A stretch of DNA of 64,000 nucleotides from Peptoniphilus asaccharolyticus DSM 20463 (GTDB taxonomy: Bacteria > Bacillota > Clostridia > Tissierellales > Peptoniphilaceae), in the NCBI RefSeq assembly GCF_900176115.1, contig NZ_FWWR01000009.1, positions 186,001 to 250,000 on the forward strand, written 5' to 3'. Shown here in pieces: positions 56,159 through 64,000 of the stretch. Made by a program: the position numbers and the translations under genes. The notes under the pieces were generated by a model. That model was given only the letters and a program-made list of their open reading frames with translations. It had not been told where the DNA came from and ran no database searches. Each line of letters opens with the position of its first letter. Position 1 is the first letter of the stretch.

Positions 56159-57022
56159 ATGTTTAATATAGTAGATAAGATCAAAGAGTTTTTTTCGGAG
56201 ATACTTATTGATATGATCAAGGAAAATTTAAGCGGAATGCTCCTTGATATAAATGATAAAGTATCAACGATAGCAAATGAGGTAGGAAAGACTCCGAGTG
56301 GATGGAACTCGGAGGTTTTTCACTTCATAAAATCCATTTCAGAAAATGTTATACTTCCCATAGCAGGTCTTATCATAACGGCTGTACTATGTATTGAATT
56401 AATTCAAATGGTAATGAACAAAAATAATATGCATGATACGGATACCTTTGAATTTTTTAAGTACATCATCAAGATGTGGATTGCTGTATGGTTAGTATCT
56501 CATGCTTTTGAGTTTTCAATGGCGGTCTTTGATGTGGCACAGAATTTAATAGGAAAGGCAGCAGGTGTGGCAAATGCTAGTGCAAAAGTTTCTCCAGGTG
56601 ATATAGCTAATATGGTAGATAGCCTAAAAGGAGAGTCAATAGGAAAATTAATGACTATAGTACTAGAGACAGCAATTGTAAAGATGATAATTCAAGGAAT
56701 ATCAATACTCATTACAGTTATTCTATACGGCAGGATGATAGAAATATATATTTATACTTCAGTTTGCGCCATACCTTTTGCCACAATGGGTAATAAAGAA
56801 TGGGGAAGTATTGGAACAAACTATATAAGAGGGCTCTTCGCACTTGGCTTGCAAGGTTTATTCTTACTTATATGCGTAGGAATTTATGCCGTACTTGTTA
56901 AGACTTTAAATATATCAGACATACACAAAAGTATTTTTGAATTACTAGGATACACCTTAATACTTGGTATAACTATGATGAAATCAGGAAGTATTGCAAA
57001 ATCAATTTTAAATGCTCATTAA
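56159..57022 (+). CDS. VirB6/TrbL-like conjugation channel protein
   Basis: 287 residues with about six membrane helices (for example ~62-88, ~100-120, ~180-205, ~235-255, ~265-280). The N-terminal amphipathic region (DKIKEFFSEILIDMIKENLSG) is typical of the CD0411-like/TrbL proteins of Tn1549-type elements. Forms the inner-membrane part of the mating channel. Confidence 0.8.
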   Translation: MFNIVDKIKEFFSEILIDMIKENLSGMLLDINDKVSTIANEVGKTPSGWNSEVFHFIKSISENVILPIAGLIITAVLCIELIQMVMNKNNMHDTDTFEFFKYIIKMWIAVWLVSHAFEFSMAVFDVAQNLIGKAAGVANASAKVSPGDIANMVDSLKGESIGKLMTIVLETAIVKMIIQGISILITVILYGRMIEIYIYTSVCAIPFATMGNKEWGSIGTNYIRGLFALGLQGLFLLICVGIYAVLVKTLNISDIHKSIFELLGYTLILGITMMKSGSIAKSILNAH

Positions 57023-57036
57023 TAAAAAAGGAGAAG

Positions 57037-57297
57037 ATGATGAAAATTAGAAGAAAAAAAGACAATAAAATTAATTTAAAAACACTTGGAACAATAGGAC
57101 TCCCAATACTTTTAATAGGGGGATATATTACAAGAGAAATACAAAATAGAATGATTATAAGAAAAACATCGGAAGTTTTAGATAATAGAGAAGAAACGAA
57201 TGAAAAAGTCTTAGAAATAGCAGTGAATATGGGAAAATCATTAGAAGATCTGAACAGAGAAGACATATATGGCTTTTACTTAGAGGGTTTAGAATAA
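57037..57297 (+). CDS. Small membrane-anchored ICE protein, unknown
   Basis: 86 residues: basic N-terminus, one membrane helix (~15-33) and a charged helical tail. GGAGAAG precedes ATG. It overlaps the PrgI gene start by one base. Family not recognised. Confidence 0.6.
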   Translation: MMKIRRKKDNKINLKTLGTIGLPILLIGGYITREIQNRMIIRKTSEVLDNREETNEKVLEIAVNMGKSLEDLNREDIYGFYLEGLE

Positions 57298-57635
57298 TGG
57301 CTTATGTAAATGTCCCAAAGGACTTAACAAAAGTAAAAACAAAGGTAGCTCTAAATCTAACAAAAAGACAATTAATTGGCTTTACAATTGCAGGTCTAAT
57401 AGGCTTTCCAGTATATTTAATGGTAAAAAAAGTGCTGCCTAATGACCTATCTATGTTAATTATGATAGGTGTGTCTTTTCCTATAATATTTGCAACTCTT
57501 TATGAAAAGGACGGGATCTATTTTGAAAAATATTTAAAGTATATTATAGATAAGAAAAGACAGACAAGTATAAGGATATACAAGACAGAATGTATTTATG
57601 ATATAAAGAAACAAAGAAAGGAAAGGAGTAAATGA
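57297..57635 (+). CDS. PrgI-family membrane protein
   Basis: 112 residues; AYVNVPKDLTKVKTKVALNLTKRQLIGF at the N-terminus is the PrgI signature, followed by two membrane helices (~30-46, ~52-70). VirB3-like partner of VirB4. Overlaps both neighbours. Confidence 0.85.
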   Translation: MAYVNVPKDLTKVKTKVALNLTKRQLIGFTIAGLIGFPVYLMVKKVLPNDLSMLIMIGVSFPIIFATLYEKDGIYFEKYLKYIIDKKRQTSIRIYKTECIYDIKKQRKERSK

Positions 57636-60127
57636 ATCAAATACAGAAAAAACAACAGAAAAAATTAAATCAAGAAAAAAGAAATTTAAAAAAACAAAAA
57701 GAAGATTTAAAAAGCATTAGTATAAGTCAAAAAAAGATGAAAAAAGCAAATATTTCTAAAGAAAAAGGAAAGCCCAAAAAGAAGCTTTCCTTTTTTGGTG
57801 GGAAGAAGAAAAAGAGCGTTCAGGAAACAATCCCTTATTTAAGAATGTTGAGAAATGGGATTTGCCAAGTTGAGAAGAACAAATTTAATAAAATGATACG
57901 TTTTTTAGATATTAACTACCAGCTTTCAACAGAAGAAGATAAGGAAAGTATATTTAATGAATTTTCAAGTTTTTTAAACTATTTTGATCCAAGTGTTGAT
58001 ATAGAACTTTCATATATTAATCGCATAGGAAAAAATGAAGAAGTAGAAAAAAACATCAATGTTCCGGATAGAAACGATTCATATAATGAAATACGAAAAG
58101 AGTACAGGGAAATGCTAAAAAATCAGAGTCAAAAAGGAAATAATGGACTTACTAAATATATGTATATAACCTTTAGCTTACAAGCACAAGATTTAAAAGA
58201 GGCAACTACAAGACTTGAAAGAATGGAAATGGATATATTAAATAACTTTAAGCAGATGGGAGTAAAAGCTTATGTATTAAGTGGATATGAAAGGTTGAAG
58301 GTCATTCACGATATCTTAAATCCGAATAAGAATTTTGTTTTTTCCTTTGAAGACCTAAAATATAGTGGACTATCTACTAAGGATTATATAGTACCAGCAT
58401 CATTTAACTTTTCATCTCACAATCAATTTAAAATTGGAGAATACTTTGGAGAAGTAAACTTTCTGCAAATTCTAGCACCTGAATTATCAGATAGATTATT
58501 ATCAGAATTTTTAGGGGTTGAAGAAAATATGATTGTAACATTTCATATAAATTCCATTGATCAAACAGAAGCTATAAAGATGATTAAAAGAAAAATAACG
58601 GACTTGGATAAAATGAAAATTGAAGAAAATAAGAAGGCTATAAGATCAGGATATGATATTGATATTCTTCCAAGCGATTTAATTACCTATGGTAATGATG
58701 CTAAGAAACTGTTAGTAGAACTTCAAAATCATAATGAGAGAATGTTTGTCATAACTATTTTGTTTACAAATATGGAAAAAAGTAGAAAGAAATTGAGTAA
58801 TATAATTTTTCAACTAAATTCAATAGCAGGTAGACATAATTGTGTATTGAAAAATCTTAACTATAGACAGGAACAAGGACTAATTTCCTCCCTGCCACTT
58901 GGAAAAAATGAAATCGAAATAAAAAGAGGACTTACAACTAGCTCTACAGCAGTCTTTATTCCTTTTACAACAGAAGAGCTGTGCTTAGAAGGAGAGAGCT
59001 TATACTACGGATTAAATGCTTTAAGTCGTAACATTATTATGACAGATAGAAAGCTTTTAAAGAATCCAAACGGTTTAATACTTGGAACGCCTGGTAGTGG
59101 TAAATCTTTTTCGGCTAAAAGAGAAATTACCAATGCTTTTTTAATCACACAAGATGACATCATTATATGTGATCCGGAAGGGGAGTATGGAAATTTAACT
59201 AAGGCACTAGGTGGAGAAGTTATAAAAATATCGCCAACAAGTAAGGATTATATAAACCCGTTGGATATAAATGTAGACTATGCCGATGAAGACAATCCCT
59301 TATCTTTAAAGTCTGACTTTATTCTTTCACTGTTTGAACTTGTAGTAGGAAAGGAAGGGTTAAGTGCAGAAGAAACTTCAGTAATTGATAGATGCCTTCC
59401 AATATTATATAAGAATTACTTCGACAATCCTATTCCTGAAAATATGCCAATTTTAGAAGATTTATATAATTTACTTTTAAAACAAGAAGAAAAGGTAGGG
59501 AAAAAATTAGCAGTAGAAATGGAAATTTATGTCAAAGGTAGTCTTAATGTATTTAACCATAGGACTAATGTAGATACAGGCAATAGAATTCTTTGCTATG
59601 ACATTAAGGAATTAGGAAAGCAACTTAGAAAAATAGGTATGTTAATTGTTCAAGATCAAGTATGGAACAGAGTAACTATTAATAGGAATAAGAAGGAAAC
59701 CAGATATTTCTGTGACGAATTCCATTTGCTTTTAAGAGAAGAACAAACAGCCTCATATTCCATAGAAATCTGGAAAAGATTTAGAAAATGGGGTGGGATT
59801 CCAACAGGATTAACACAAAATGTAAAGGACCTTTTAGCCAGTCCTGAAATAGAAAATATATTTGATAACACAGATTTTATCTTAATGCTTAATCAAGCTA
59901 GTGGTGATAGGGAAATTTTAGCGAACAAGTTAAATATATCTCTTTATCAGTTATCCTACGTAACAAATTCCAATGAGGGAGAGGGATTACTATTCTACGG
60001 AAACACAATAGTACCTTTTGTAGATAGATTCCCTAAAGATACAAAATTGTATAAGTTAATGACAACTAAACCAGAAGAATTAAAGGAAGGGATAGAAATT
60101 GATAGACAGAGAGAAGTTAAAAACTAA
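57632..60127 (+). CDS. VirB4/TraE-like conjugation ATPase
   Basis: 831 residues. A Lys-rich N-terminal extension (~1-65) precedes the VirB4 N-domain. The C-terminal motor has Walker [16 protein letters not shown] (~484-498), [11 protein letters not shown], Walker [13 protein letters not shown], and QN in TQNVKDLL. Drives assembly and DNA transfer. ATG overlaps prgI by four bases. Confidence 0.92.
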   Translation: MNQIQKKQQKKLNQEKRNLKKQKEDLKSISISQKKMKKANISKEKGKPKKKLSFFGGKKKKSVQETIPYLRMLRNGICQVEKNKFNKMIRFLDINYQLSTEEDKESIFNEFSSFLNYFDPSVDIELSYINRIGKNEEVEKNINVPDRNDSYNEIRKEYREMLKNQSQKGNNGLTKYMYITFSLQAQDLKEATTRLERMEMDILNNFKQMGVKAYVLSGYERLKVIHDILNPNKNFVFSFEDLKYSGLSTKDYIVPASFNFSSHNQFKIGEYFGEVNFLQILAPELSDRLLSEFLGVEENMIVTFHINSIDQTEAIKMIKRKITDLDKMKIEENKKAIRSGYDIDILPSDLITYGNDAKKLLVELQNHNERMFVITILFTNMEKSRKKLSNIIFQLNSIAGRHNCVLKNLNYRQEQGLISSLPLGKNEIEIKRGLTTSSTAVFIPFTTEELCLEGESLYYGLNALSRNIIMTDRKLLKNPNGLILGTPGSGKSFSAKREITNAFLITQDDIIICDPEGEYGNLTKALGGEVIKISPTSKDYINPLDINVDYADEDNPLSLKSDFILSLFELVVGKEGLSAEETSVIDRCLPILYKNYFDNPIPENMPILEDLYNLLLKQEEKVGKKLAVEMEIYVKGSLNVFNHRTNVDTGNRILCYDIKELGKQLRKIGMLIVQDQVWNRVTINRNKKETRYFCDEFHLLLREEQTASYSIEIWKRFRKWGGIPTGLTQNVKDLLASPEIENIFDNTDFILMLNQASGDREILANKLNISLYQLSYVTNSNEGEGLLFYGNTIVPFVDRFPKDTKLYKLMTTKPEELKEGIEIDRQREVKN

Positions 60128-61064
60128 CTATATTATTAATTTAGATGCAATTTCTGCTCTAAAGGAATTTCCAGATAAAACATTTGATTGCTGTATTACA
60201 TCTCCTCCATATTATGGACTTAGAGATTATAAAGCAGAAGGACAAATTGGAAGAGAAGAAAGTCCGGAGGAATATTTAAATAAATTAATTGAAGTCTTTA
60301 GAGAAGTAAAAAGAGTATTAAAAAAAGAAGGAACACTTTGGATAGTTATTGGAGATTCTTATGCAGGCACAAGAAGCAAAAAAGAATATAAAGATCCTAA
60401 AAACATAGAAGGAAGAAGTGGTCAAAAAGAGTCTATTACAGAAAAACTCAGTGGCTACAAGGCAAAAGACTTAATGGGGATACCTTGGCAACTAGCTTTA
60501 AAATTAAGAGAGGACGGTTGGTATTTAAGAAGTGATATTATTTGGCATAAGGAAAATGCCATGCCTGAGTCTTGTAGAGATAGACCATCAAGATCCTATG
60601 AACATATCTTCCTATTATCAAAAGCAAGAAAGTATTTCTATAACTTTGACGCTATGAAAGAACCAATAAAAGAAATAAGCAAAAAAAGATATATGAGGGC
60701 AAGGGGAAATAATAATAAGTATTTACAAGAAGGCACAGGAGCTAAAAGACAGAGCATAAATGAAGCAAGAGAGTATGGAGAATATATAGGAGATAATGTC
60801 CCTAAGTTTAGAAACAATAGAGATATTTGGACTATTAACACCAGTGCGTTTAAAGGAAAACACTATGCGGTATTTCCACCAAAACTGGTAGAACTTTGTA
60901 TAAAAGCAGGATGTCCTAAAAAAGGCTTAATTCTTGATCCTTTTATGGGTTCAGGAACTGTTGGAATGGTAGCTATTAGGATGGACAGAGAATATATTGG
61001 AATTGACATAAACAAAGACTACTGTCAAATAGCTAAAGAAAGGATAGAGAAAAATATGAAATAG
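60099..61064 (+). CDS. Beta-class site-specific DNA methyltransferase
   Basis: 321 residues from TTG 60099 with AAGGAAGGG upstream, overlapping virB4 by 29 bases. Catalytic motif [13 protein letters not shown] (~34-44) precedes SAM motif [11 protein letters not shown] (~281-290), the beta-class order, typical of N4-cytosine or N6-adenine methylases. No restriction enzyme gene is adjacent, so it is probably an orphan protecting the ICE from host restriction (inference). Confidence 0.88.
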   Translation: MIDREKLKTNYIINLDAISALKEFPDKTFDCCITSPPYYGLRDYKAEGQIGREESPEEYLNKLIEVFREVKRVLKKEGTLWIVIGDSYAGTRSKKEYKDPKNIEGRSGQKESITEKLSGYKAKDLMGIPWQLALKLREDGWYLRSDIIWHKENAMPESCRDRPSRSYEHIFLLSKARKYFYNFDAMKEPIKEISKKRYMRARGNNNKYLQEGTGAKRQSINEAREYGEYIGDNVPKFRNNRDIWTINTSAFKGKHYAVFPPKLVELCIKAGCPKKGLILDPFMGSGTVGMVAIRMDREYIGIDINKDYCQIAKERIEKNMK

Positions 61065-61073
61065 GAGGTATAT

Positions 61074-62267
61074 ATGAAAAAGAAAGGGAAAGTAAACCCA
61101 AGAGATGTACCAAAGACCAAGCTTATATCAGAAAAGAAAGGAGAAAGCAATGAAAAATCCAGTAGTACAGAGAGACCATCAGATTTTTCAAAAAAAGAAA
61201 TTAATAAAGAAAAAAGCAAGAACAACATAGACAATAATGCTGAAAACTTTAAATATTATTCATCTCATATGCAAGAAAATAGTCGGGAGTTATTCAAGGA
61301 AAAAGATAAGTCAAATAGAGGAAGAAGACAAAGAAAAATCCATGAGGAAAAATTTTCAGAAACTTTCTATCATAATGAATATCAGCCAGAATATTCGCAA
61401 CAGCAGCATAGAAAAATGGAAGAAAATGAGGAAAGTAGATATGGTGAATATTACGGGCAAGAAACAGAATACAGGCTAAGTAACTTTAAAGAAGATTTTA
61501 ATGATAGACCAAATTCAACTAGCTCTAATTTAAAAAGTAGCACTTCTCCCCAAAAAAATTACAAGGGGAATAGTAATTTAAAATGGAAGAAAAACGTTGA
61601 GAGTGAAAGTTTTAATGGCGTGCAAGAGAAAAAAATAAGGAGATTTAGAAAAGAAGATAAGAATTTTAATATAGAGGTAAGTTCAACATATGATCCCTTA
61701 TCGCAGGACTCAGATAATGATGGCGTCATAGATCGCTATGACATGAACTTTAGTGATAGCAATGTATCATATAGGGACACAAGAGATGACTATAAGTATT
61801 TACCATCTTCTGATGTGCAAAGAAACAATTGGGATGGGTTTTCTATTCTTGGTAAGAATAGGAAAGAAAGTTTTCAAAAAAACACCTTAAAAAAACTTTA
61901 TCAATCTCAAAGTCAGTTTAAGGACAAAGGGGAAAAAGCAGAATTAAAATCTTTAAATGGGAAGTTTAGAAGAAAAGACTTATCATATAAGGCAAATGAA
62001 GAAGATAAAAAAATAATTCAAGATCTGAATACTAATAAAAAACAAAATAGCAAATATTTCAAAGGCAAAGTTAGAAATTTAGAAGAAAAAAATATGCTAA
62101 TGGGTAGGGTTTCTAGTGGGAAATTTAGACTGGATAGCCTATTTGAAGGATTTAAAAGTGAATCTGAAAAAAATAAAGATAAATATAATATAAATAAAAA
62201 AGAATCAAGAAAAAATAGGCACGAAAAAAGAAATCTTCAAACAGGAAAAAAACGTAATAAAAAATGA
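61074..62267 (+). CDS. CD1108-like ICE protein, N-terminal part (frame broken)
   Basis: 397 residues, very rich in Lys, Ser, Asn and Glu and mostly disordered. Near residues 208-218 a Ca-binding thrombospondin-3/EF-like motif DSDNDGVIDRYD is visible. AGGAGG before ATG. The frame ends at TGA 62265-62267; the +1 frame, open from 62194, continues without a stop to the window end and encodes the membrane helix and hydrolase domain. Together they look like one long mobile-element protein separated by a single-base indel, most likely in the A6 (62224-62229) or A7 (62246-62252) run. Confidence 0.7.
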   Translation: MKKKGKVNPRDVPKTKLISEKKGESNEKSSSTERPSDFSKKEINKEKSKNNIDNNAENFKYYSSHMQENSRELFKEKDKSNRGRRQRKIHEEKFSETFYHNEYQPEYSQQQHRKMEENEESRYGEYYGQETEYRLSNFKEDFNDRPNSTSSNLKSSTSPQKNYKGNSNLKWKKNVESESFNGVQEKKIRRFRKEDKNFNIEVSSTYDPLSQDSDNDGVIDRYDMNFSDSNVSYRDTRDDYKYLPSSDVQRNNWDGFSILGKNRKESFQKNTLKKLYQSQSQFKDKGEKAELKSLNGKFRRKDLSYKANEEDKKIIQDLNTNKKQNSKYFKGKVRNLEEKNMLMGRVSSGKFRLDSLFEGFKSESEKNKDKYNINKKESRKNRHEKRNLQTGKKRNKK

Positions 62268-64000
62268 GAATCTTGAAGTAGATGAACTTGATTTAAATCA
62301 TAGTGGAATTTCTAATAAAAACAAGGGAAAGAAAAGACAAATAAAAGACGCTTTTGATAATACTATAAAGAAAAGTAACTTTGATCCAAAGAAAGAATAC
62401 ACCAGGACAAAAAAAGAAGTACAGGATTCTAAAAATGTATCTGAAGAAAATAAGGTAGATACAAAAAATAAAACTAAATTCCATTCTAAAAAAGATAACA
62501 AAAGTGAAAAAGATAAGTTTTATAAAAAGGAAGATAAAATATCAAAACTATATGAGAAAAAGAATAAAAAGGAAAAAGAGTTAATTAAGGATAAGAAAAA
62601 GTCGAAAAAAGCAGGTTTAGAAAAACCGATTACTTTTGCAAGTGCTATGACGGCAAACTATCTATATAGTGGGAAAGATGATAATGCAGGTGTTAACGCT
62701 GCTTATAAGCTTAGTAGAAATACCGAAGCTATTGGCAGAGAAATTAGCCATCTTAGAAGAAAAAAAACTTTAAAAACTCAAAGAAAAATAAAATCTTTAG
62801 AAGGAAAAATTTATAAGAAAGAAAGTAAACTTCTATTTCAAAGAAATTTTGAAGAATTGAAGAAGACTAAAGCTTATCAAAACTCTAATAAACTGAATCG
62901 ATTTTTTATGAAAAAGAAGTTTCAGAGAGATTTTAGGAAAAAACAAGGGGAAGGTTTAGTAAATAGAATAAAGAAATCTTTCGCTAATATTGGAAAGAAA
63001 ACATTGGAAGTTTTAAAAAACAAAGGATATAAGCAAATTTTAATTGCCCTTTGTATTTTAGGACTTTTTTTTATGCTATTTCAAGGAATTAGTAATGTTG
63101 GAAGTCTTACTTCAGGATTAACAAGTAATGTTATAGCTACAAGCTATCTATCAAAAGAAGAAGTTTTAATGGATATTAATAATGAATTTACAAGTTATGA
63201 ATATGCATTACAAGATGAAATAGATAGTATTAAAGAAAATTATCCAAATTATGATGAATATCATATAAAAGGAGATTCTGTTGGTCATGATCTACACGAG
63301 CTTTTTAGCTATTTAACAGCAAGATATGGAGAGATTAAGTCAGCTGAAGAGATACAAAAGGAATTAAAAAAACTATTTAATCAAATGTATGAGAAAAAAT
63401 ATACTTCAAAGTCTATTACAAAATATGACAGTGAAGGAAATCCATATACCTATAGAATTCTAACCTTAACTATAAAAAAGAAAAGCATTGATGAAATAGC
63501 AAGAGAAGAATTTGCAAACTATGAAACAAATATGGCTCATTATTTAGCTTTACTTGATAGTCAGGGAAATATGAGTGGATATTTTGGATCAAGCTATGGG
63601 AACTTGGGAGAGATTATAGACAATCCCGACTTTGGAAATCCAGGAATTGAATTTGATGATGTTACAGTAAAACAATTATTTAGTGAAGCAGAAAAACACA
63701 TAGGGAAAAGATATGTGTTTGGCGCAAGCGGACCTAGTAATTTTGACTGTTCAGGATTTGTATGTTGGTCTTATACAAAGTCTGGTGTAAAAAGAATGCC
63801 AAGAACTACAGCTTGGCTTATTTATAAAAACTATTGTAATCCAATATCTCCAAGCGAGGCAAAACCTGGGGATATTATTTTCTTTAAAGGCACATATAAT
63901 TCGGGTACGCCAATTTCTCACGTAGGGATATATGCCGGAAATGGAATGATGCTCCATGCAGGAGATCCTATCCAATATGCCAGTATAAACTCAAGGTATT
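62194..64000 (+). CDS. NlpC/P60 cell-wall hydrolase part of the same protein, partial at right edge
   Basis: Open frame of ~600 codons with no stop before the edge and no credible start, so it is read as the C-terminal part of the preceding gene after a frameshift. It shows a Lys-rich region, one membrane helix (ILIALCILGLFFMLFQGI, ~63030-63090), an extracellular helical region, and an NlpC/P60 domain with catalytic Cys in NFDCSGFV (~63740) and His in ISHVGIYAGNGMMLHAG. Acts as the VirB1-like peptidoglycan hydrolase that opens the wall for the mating channel. Confidence 0.75.
   Translation, partial: MKKNQEKIGTKKEIFKQEKNVIKNENLEVDELDLNHSGISNKNKGKKRQIKDAFDNTIKKSNFDPKKEYTRTKKEVQDSKNVSEENKVDTKNKTKFHSKKDNKSEKDKFYKKEDKISKLYEKKNKKEKELIKDKKKSKKAGLEKPITFASAMTANYLYSGKDDNAGVNAAYKLSRNTEAIGREISHLRRKKTLKTQRKIKSLEGKIYKKESKLLFQRNFEELKKTKAYQNSNKLNRFFMKKKFQRDFRKKQGEGLVNRIKKSFANIGKKTLEVLKNKGYKQILIALCILGLFFMLFQGISNVGSLTSGLTSNVIATSYLSKEEVLMDINNEFTSYEYALQDEIDSIKENYPNYDEYHIKGDSVGHDLHELFSYLTARYGEIKSAEEIQKELKKLFNQMYEKKYTSKSITKYDSEGNPYTYRILTLTIKKKSIDEIAREEFANYETNMAHYLALLDSQGNMSGYFGSSYGNLGEIIDNPDFGNPGIEFDDVTVKQLFSEAEKHIGKRYVFGASGPSNFDCSGFVCWSYTKSGVKRMPRTTAWLIYKNYCNPISPSEAKPGDIIFFKGTYNSGTPISHVGIYAGNGMMLHAGDPIQYASINSRY

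Larger units (their letters stand above)
48130..64000 (+). mobile_element. Tn1549-type integrative conjugative element (left part)
   Basis: From ~48130 all genes run rightwards and belong to conjugation/replication families found together in Tn1549-like elements: CD1845-like protein, RepA_N, DnaC-like ATPase, PcfB-like, VirD4, Maff2, VirB6/TrbL-like, PrgI, VirB4, methyltransferase and NlpC/P60. The left boundary is inferred from the interrupted ATPase gene. Relaxase and integrase are not in the window and should lie to the right. Cargo: an AbiF gene with its RNA, plus an IS30 copy. Confidence 0.85.

Noticed and set aside
62246-62253. Programmed -1 frameshift at the A7 run in the ICE hydrolase gene
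   Set aside because: A -1 slip leads to ACG TAA, an immediate stop; the open downstream frame needs +1, so a mutation or sequencing error is more likely.
63751-63975. Minus-strand 74-codon frame near the right edge
   Set aside because: Antisense to the NlpC/P60 catalytic domain, which is strongly supported on the plus strand.

Overview
The DNA is AT-rich, densely packed and Gram-positive in style: strong AGGAGG ribosome binding sites, many TTG and GTG starts, and hairpin plus U-run terminators. The gene content (type III glutamine synthetase, ThyX, an acyl-CoA dehydrogenase/ETF/rubredoxin fusion, a flavodiiron protein, and the mfd-to-ftsH cluster of Firmicutes without its spore genes) suggests a non-sporulating anaerobic coccus of the Peptoniphilaceae/Tissierellales type (Parvimonas- or Peptoniphilus-like). 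The species is inferred, not proven. No tRNA, rRNA or CRISPR array was seen.

Layout. 1-12113: housekeeping genes (folA, a small membrane protein, glnN behind a two-hairpin leader, pyrG, NUDIX, cysS, mrnC, thyX, rlmB, yacP/rae1, secA). 12129-14743: an ISL3-family element with an IS30-family element nested inside it. 14847-18149: a secreted aromatic-rich protein, two FtsX/MacB-type permeases and an ABC ATPase, resembling lactococcin-972-type bacteriocin loci. 18353-24327: NhaC-type antiporter, a 407-bp gap holding a large imperfect inverted repeat, the acyl-CoA dehydrogenase-ETF-rubredoxin fusion with flavodiiron protein, then two small exported proteins behind a promoter with a T14 spacer. 24427-26184 (minus): CofE-like ligase and 5-formyl-THF cyclo-ligase. 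26363-30348: ftsE, ftsX, a PcsB/EnvC-like hydrolase and a CtpA protease. 30539-44229: glmU-prs-pth-mfd-prsA-yabN-hup-rqcP-divIC-yabR-tilS-hpt-ftsH, a classic Firmicute order. 44286-47672: a second ISL3 copy with a perfect 8-bp target duplication, then an exported coiled-coil protein gene split by a second IS30 copy.

From about 48130 to the right edge lies a Tn1549-type integrative conjugative element. It interrupts an AAA ATPase gene in its Walker A codons and carries a CD1845-like protein, RepA_N initiator, DnaC-like ATPase, PcfB-like protein, VirD4 coupling protein, Maff2, a VirB6/TrbL-like protein, PrgI, VirB4, a beta-class DNA methyltransferase and a frameshifted NlpC/P60 cell-wall hydrolase that runs off the window. 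Cargo between virD4 and the ssb-like gene is an AbiF/AbiD (Abi_2, HEPN) defence gene preceded by a promoter and a compact structured RNA. An intact IS30 copy sits just downstream.

The most interesting points are the AbiF-plus-RNA module, the homopolymeric promoter spacer, the fused acyl-CoA dehydrogenase/rubredoxin next to a flavodiiron protein, the glnN tandem-hairpin leader, and start codons placed directly behind terminator hairpins in the yabN-tilS cluster. Several frameshifts, especially in the IS30 copies, are single-base indels in or near homopolymers and may be assembly errors.
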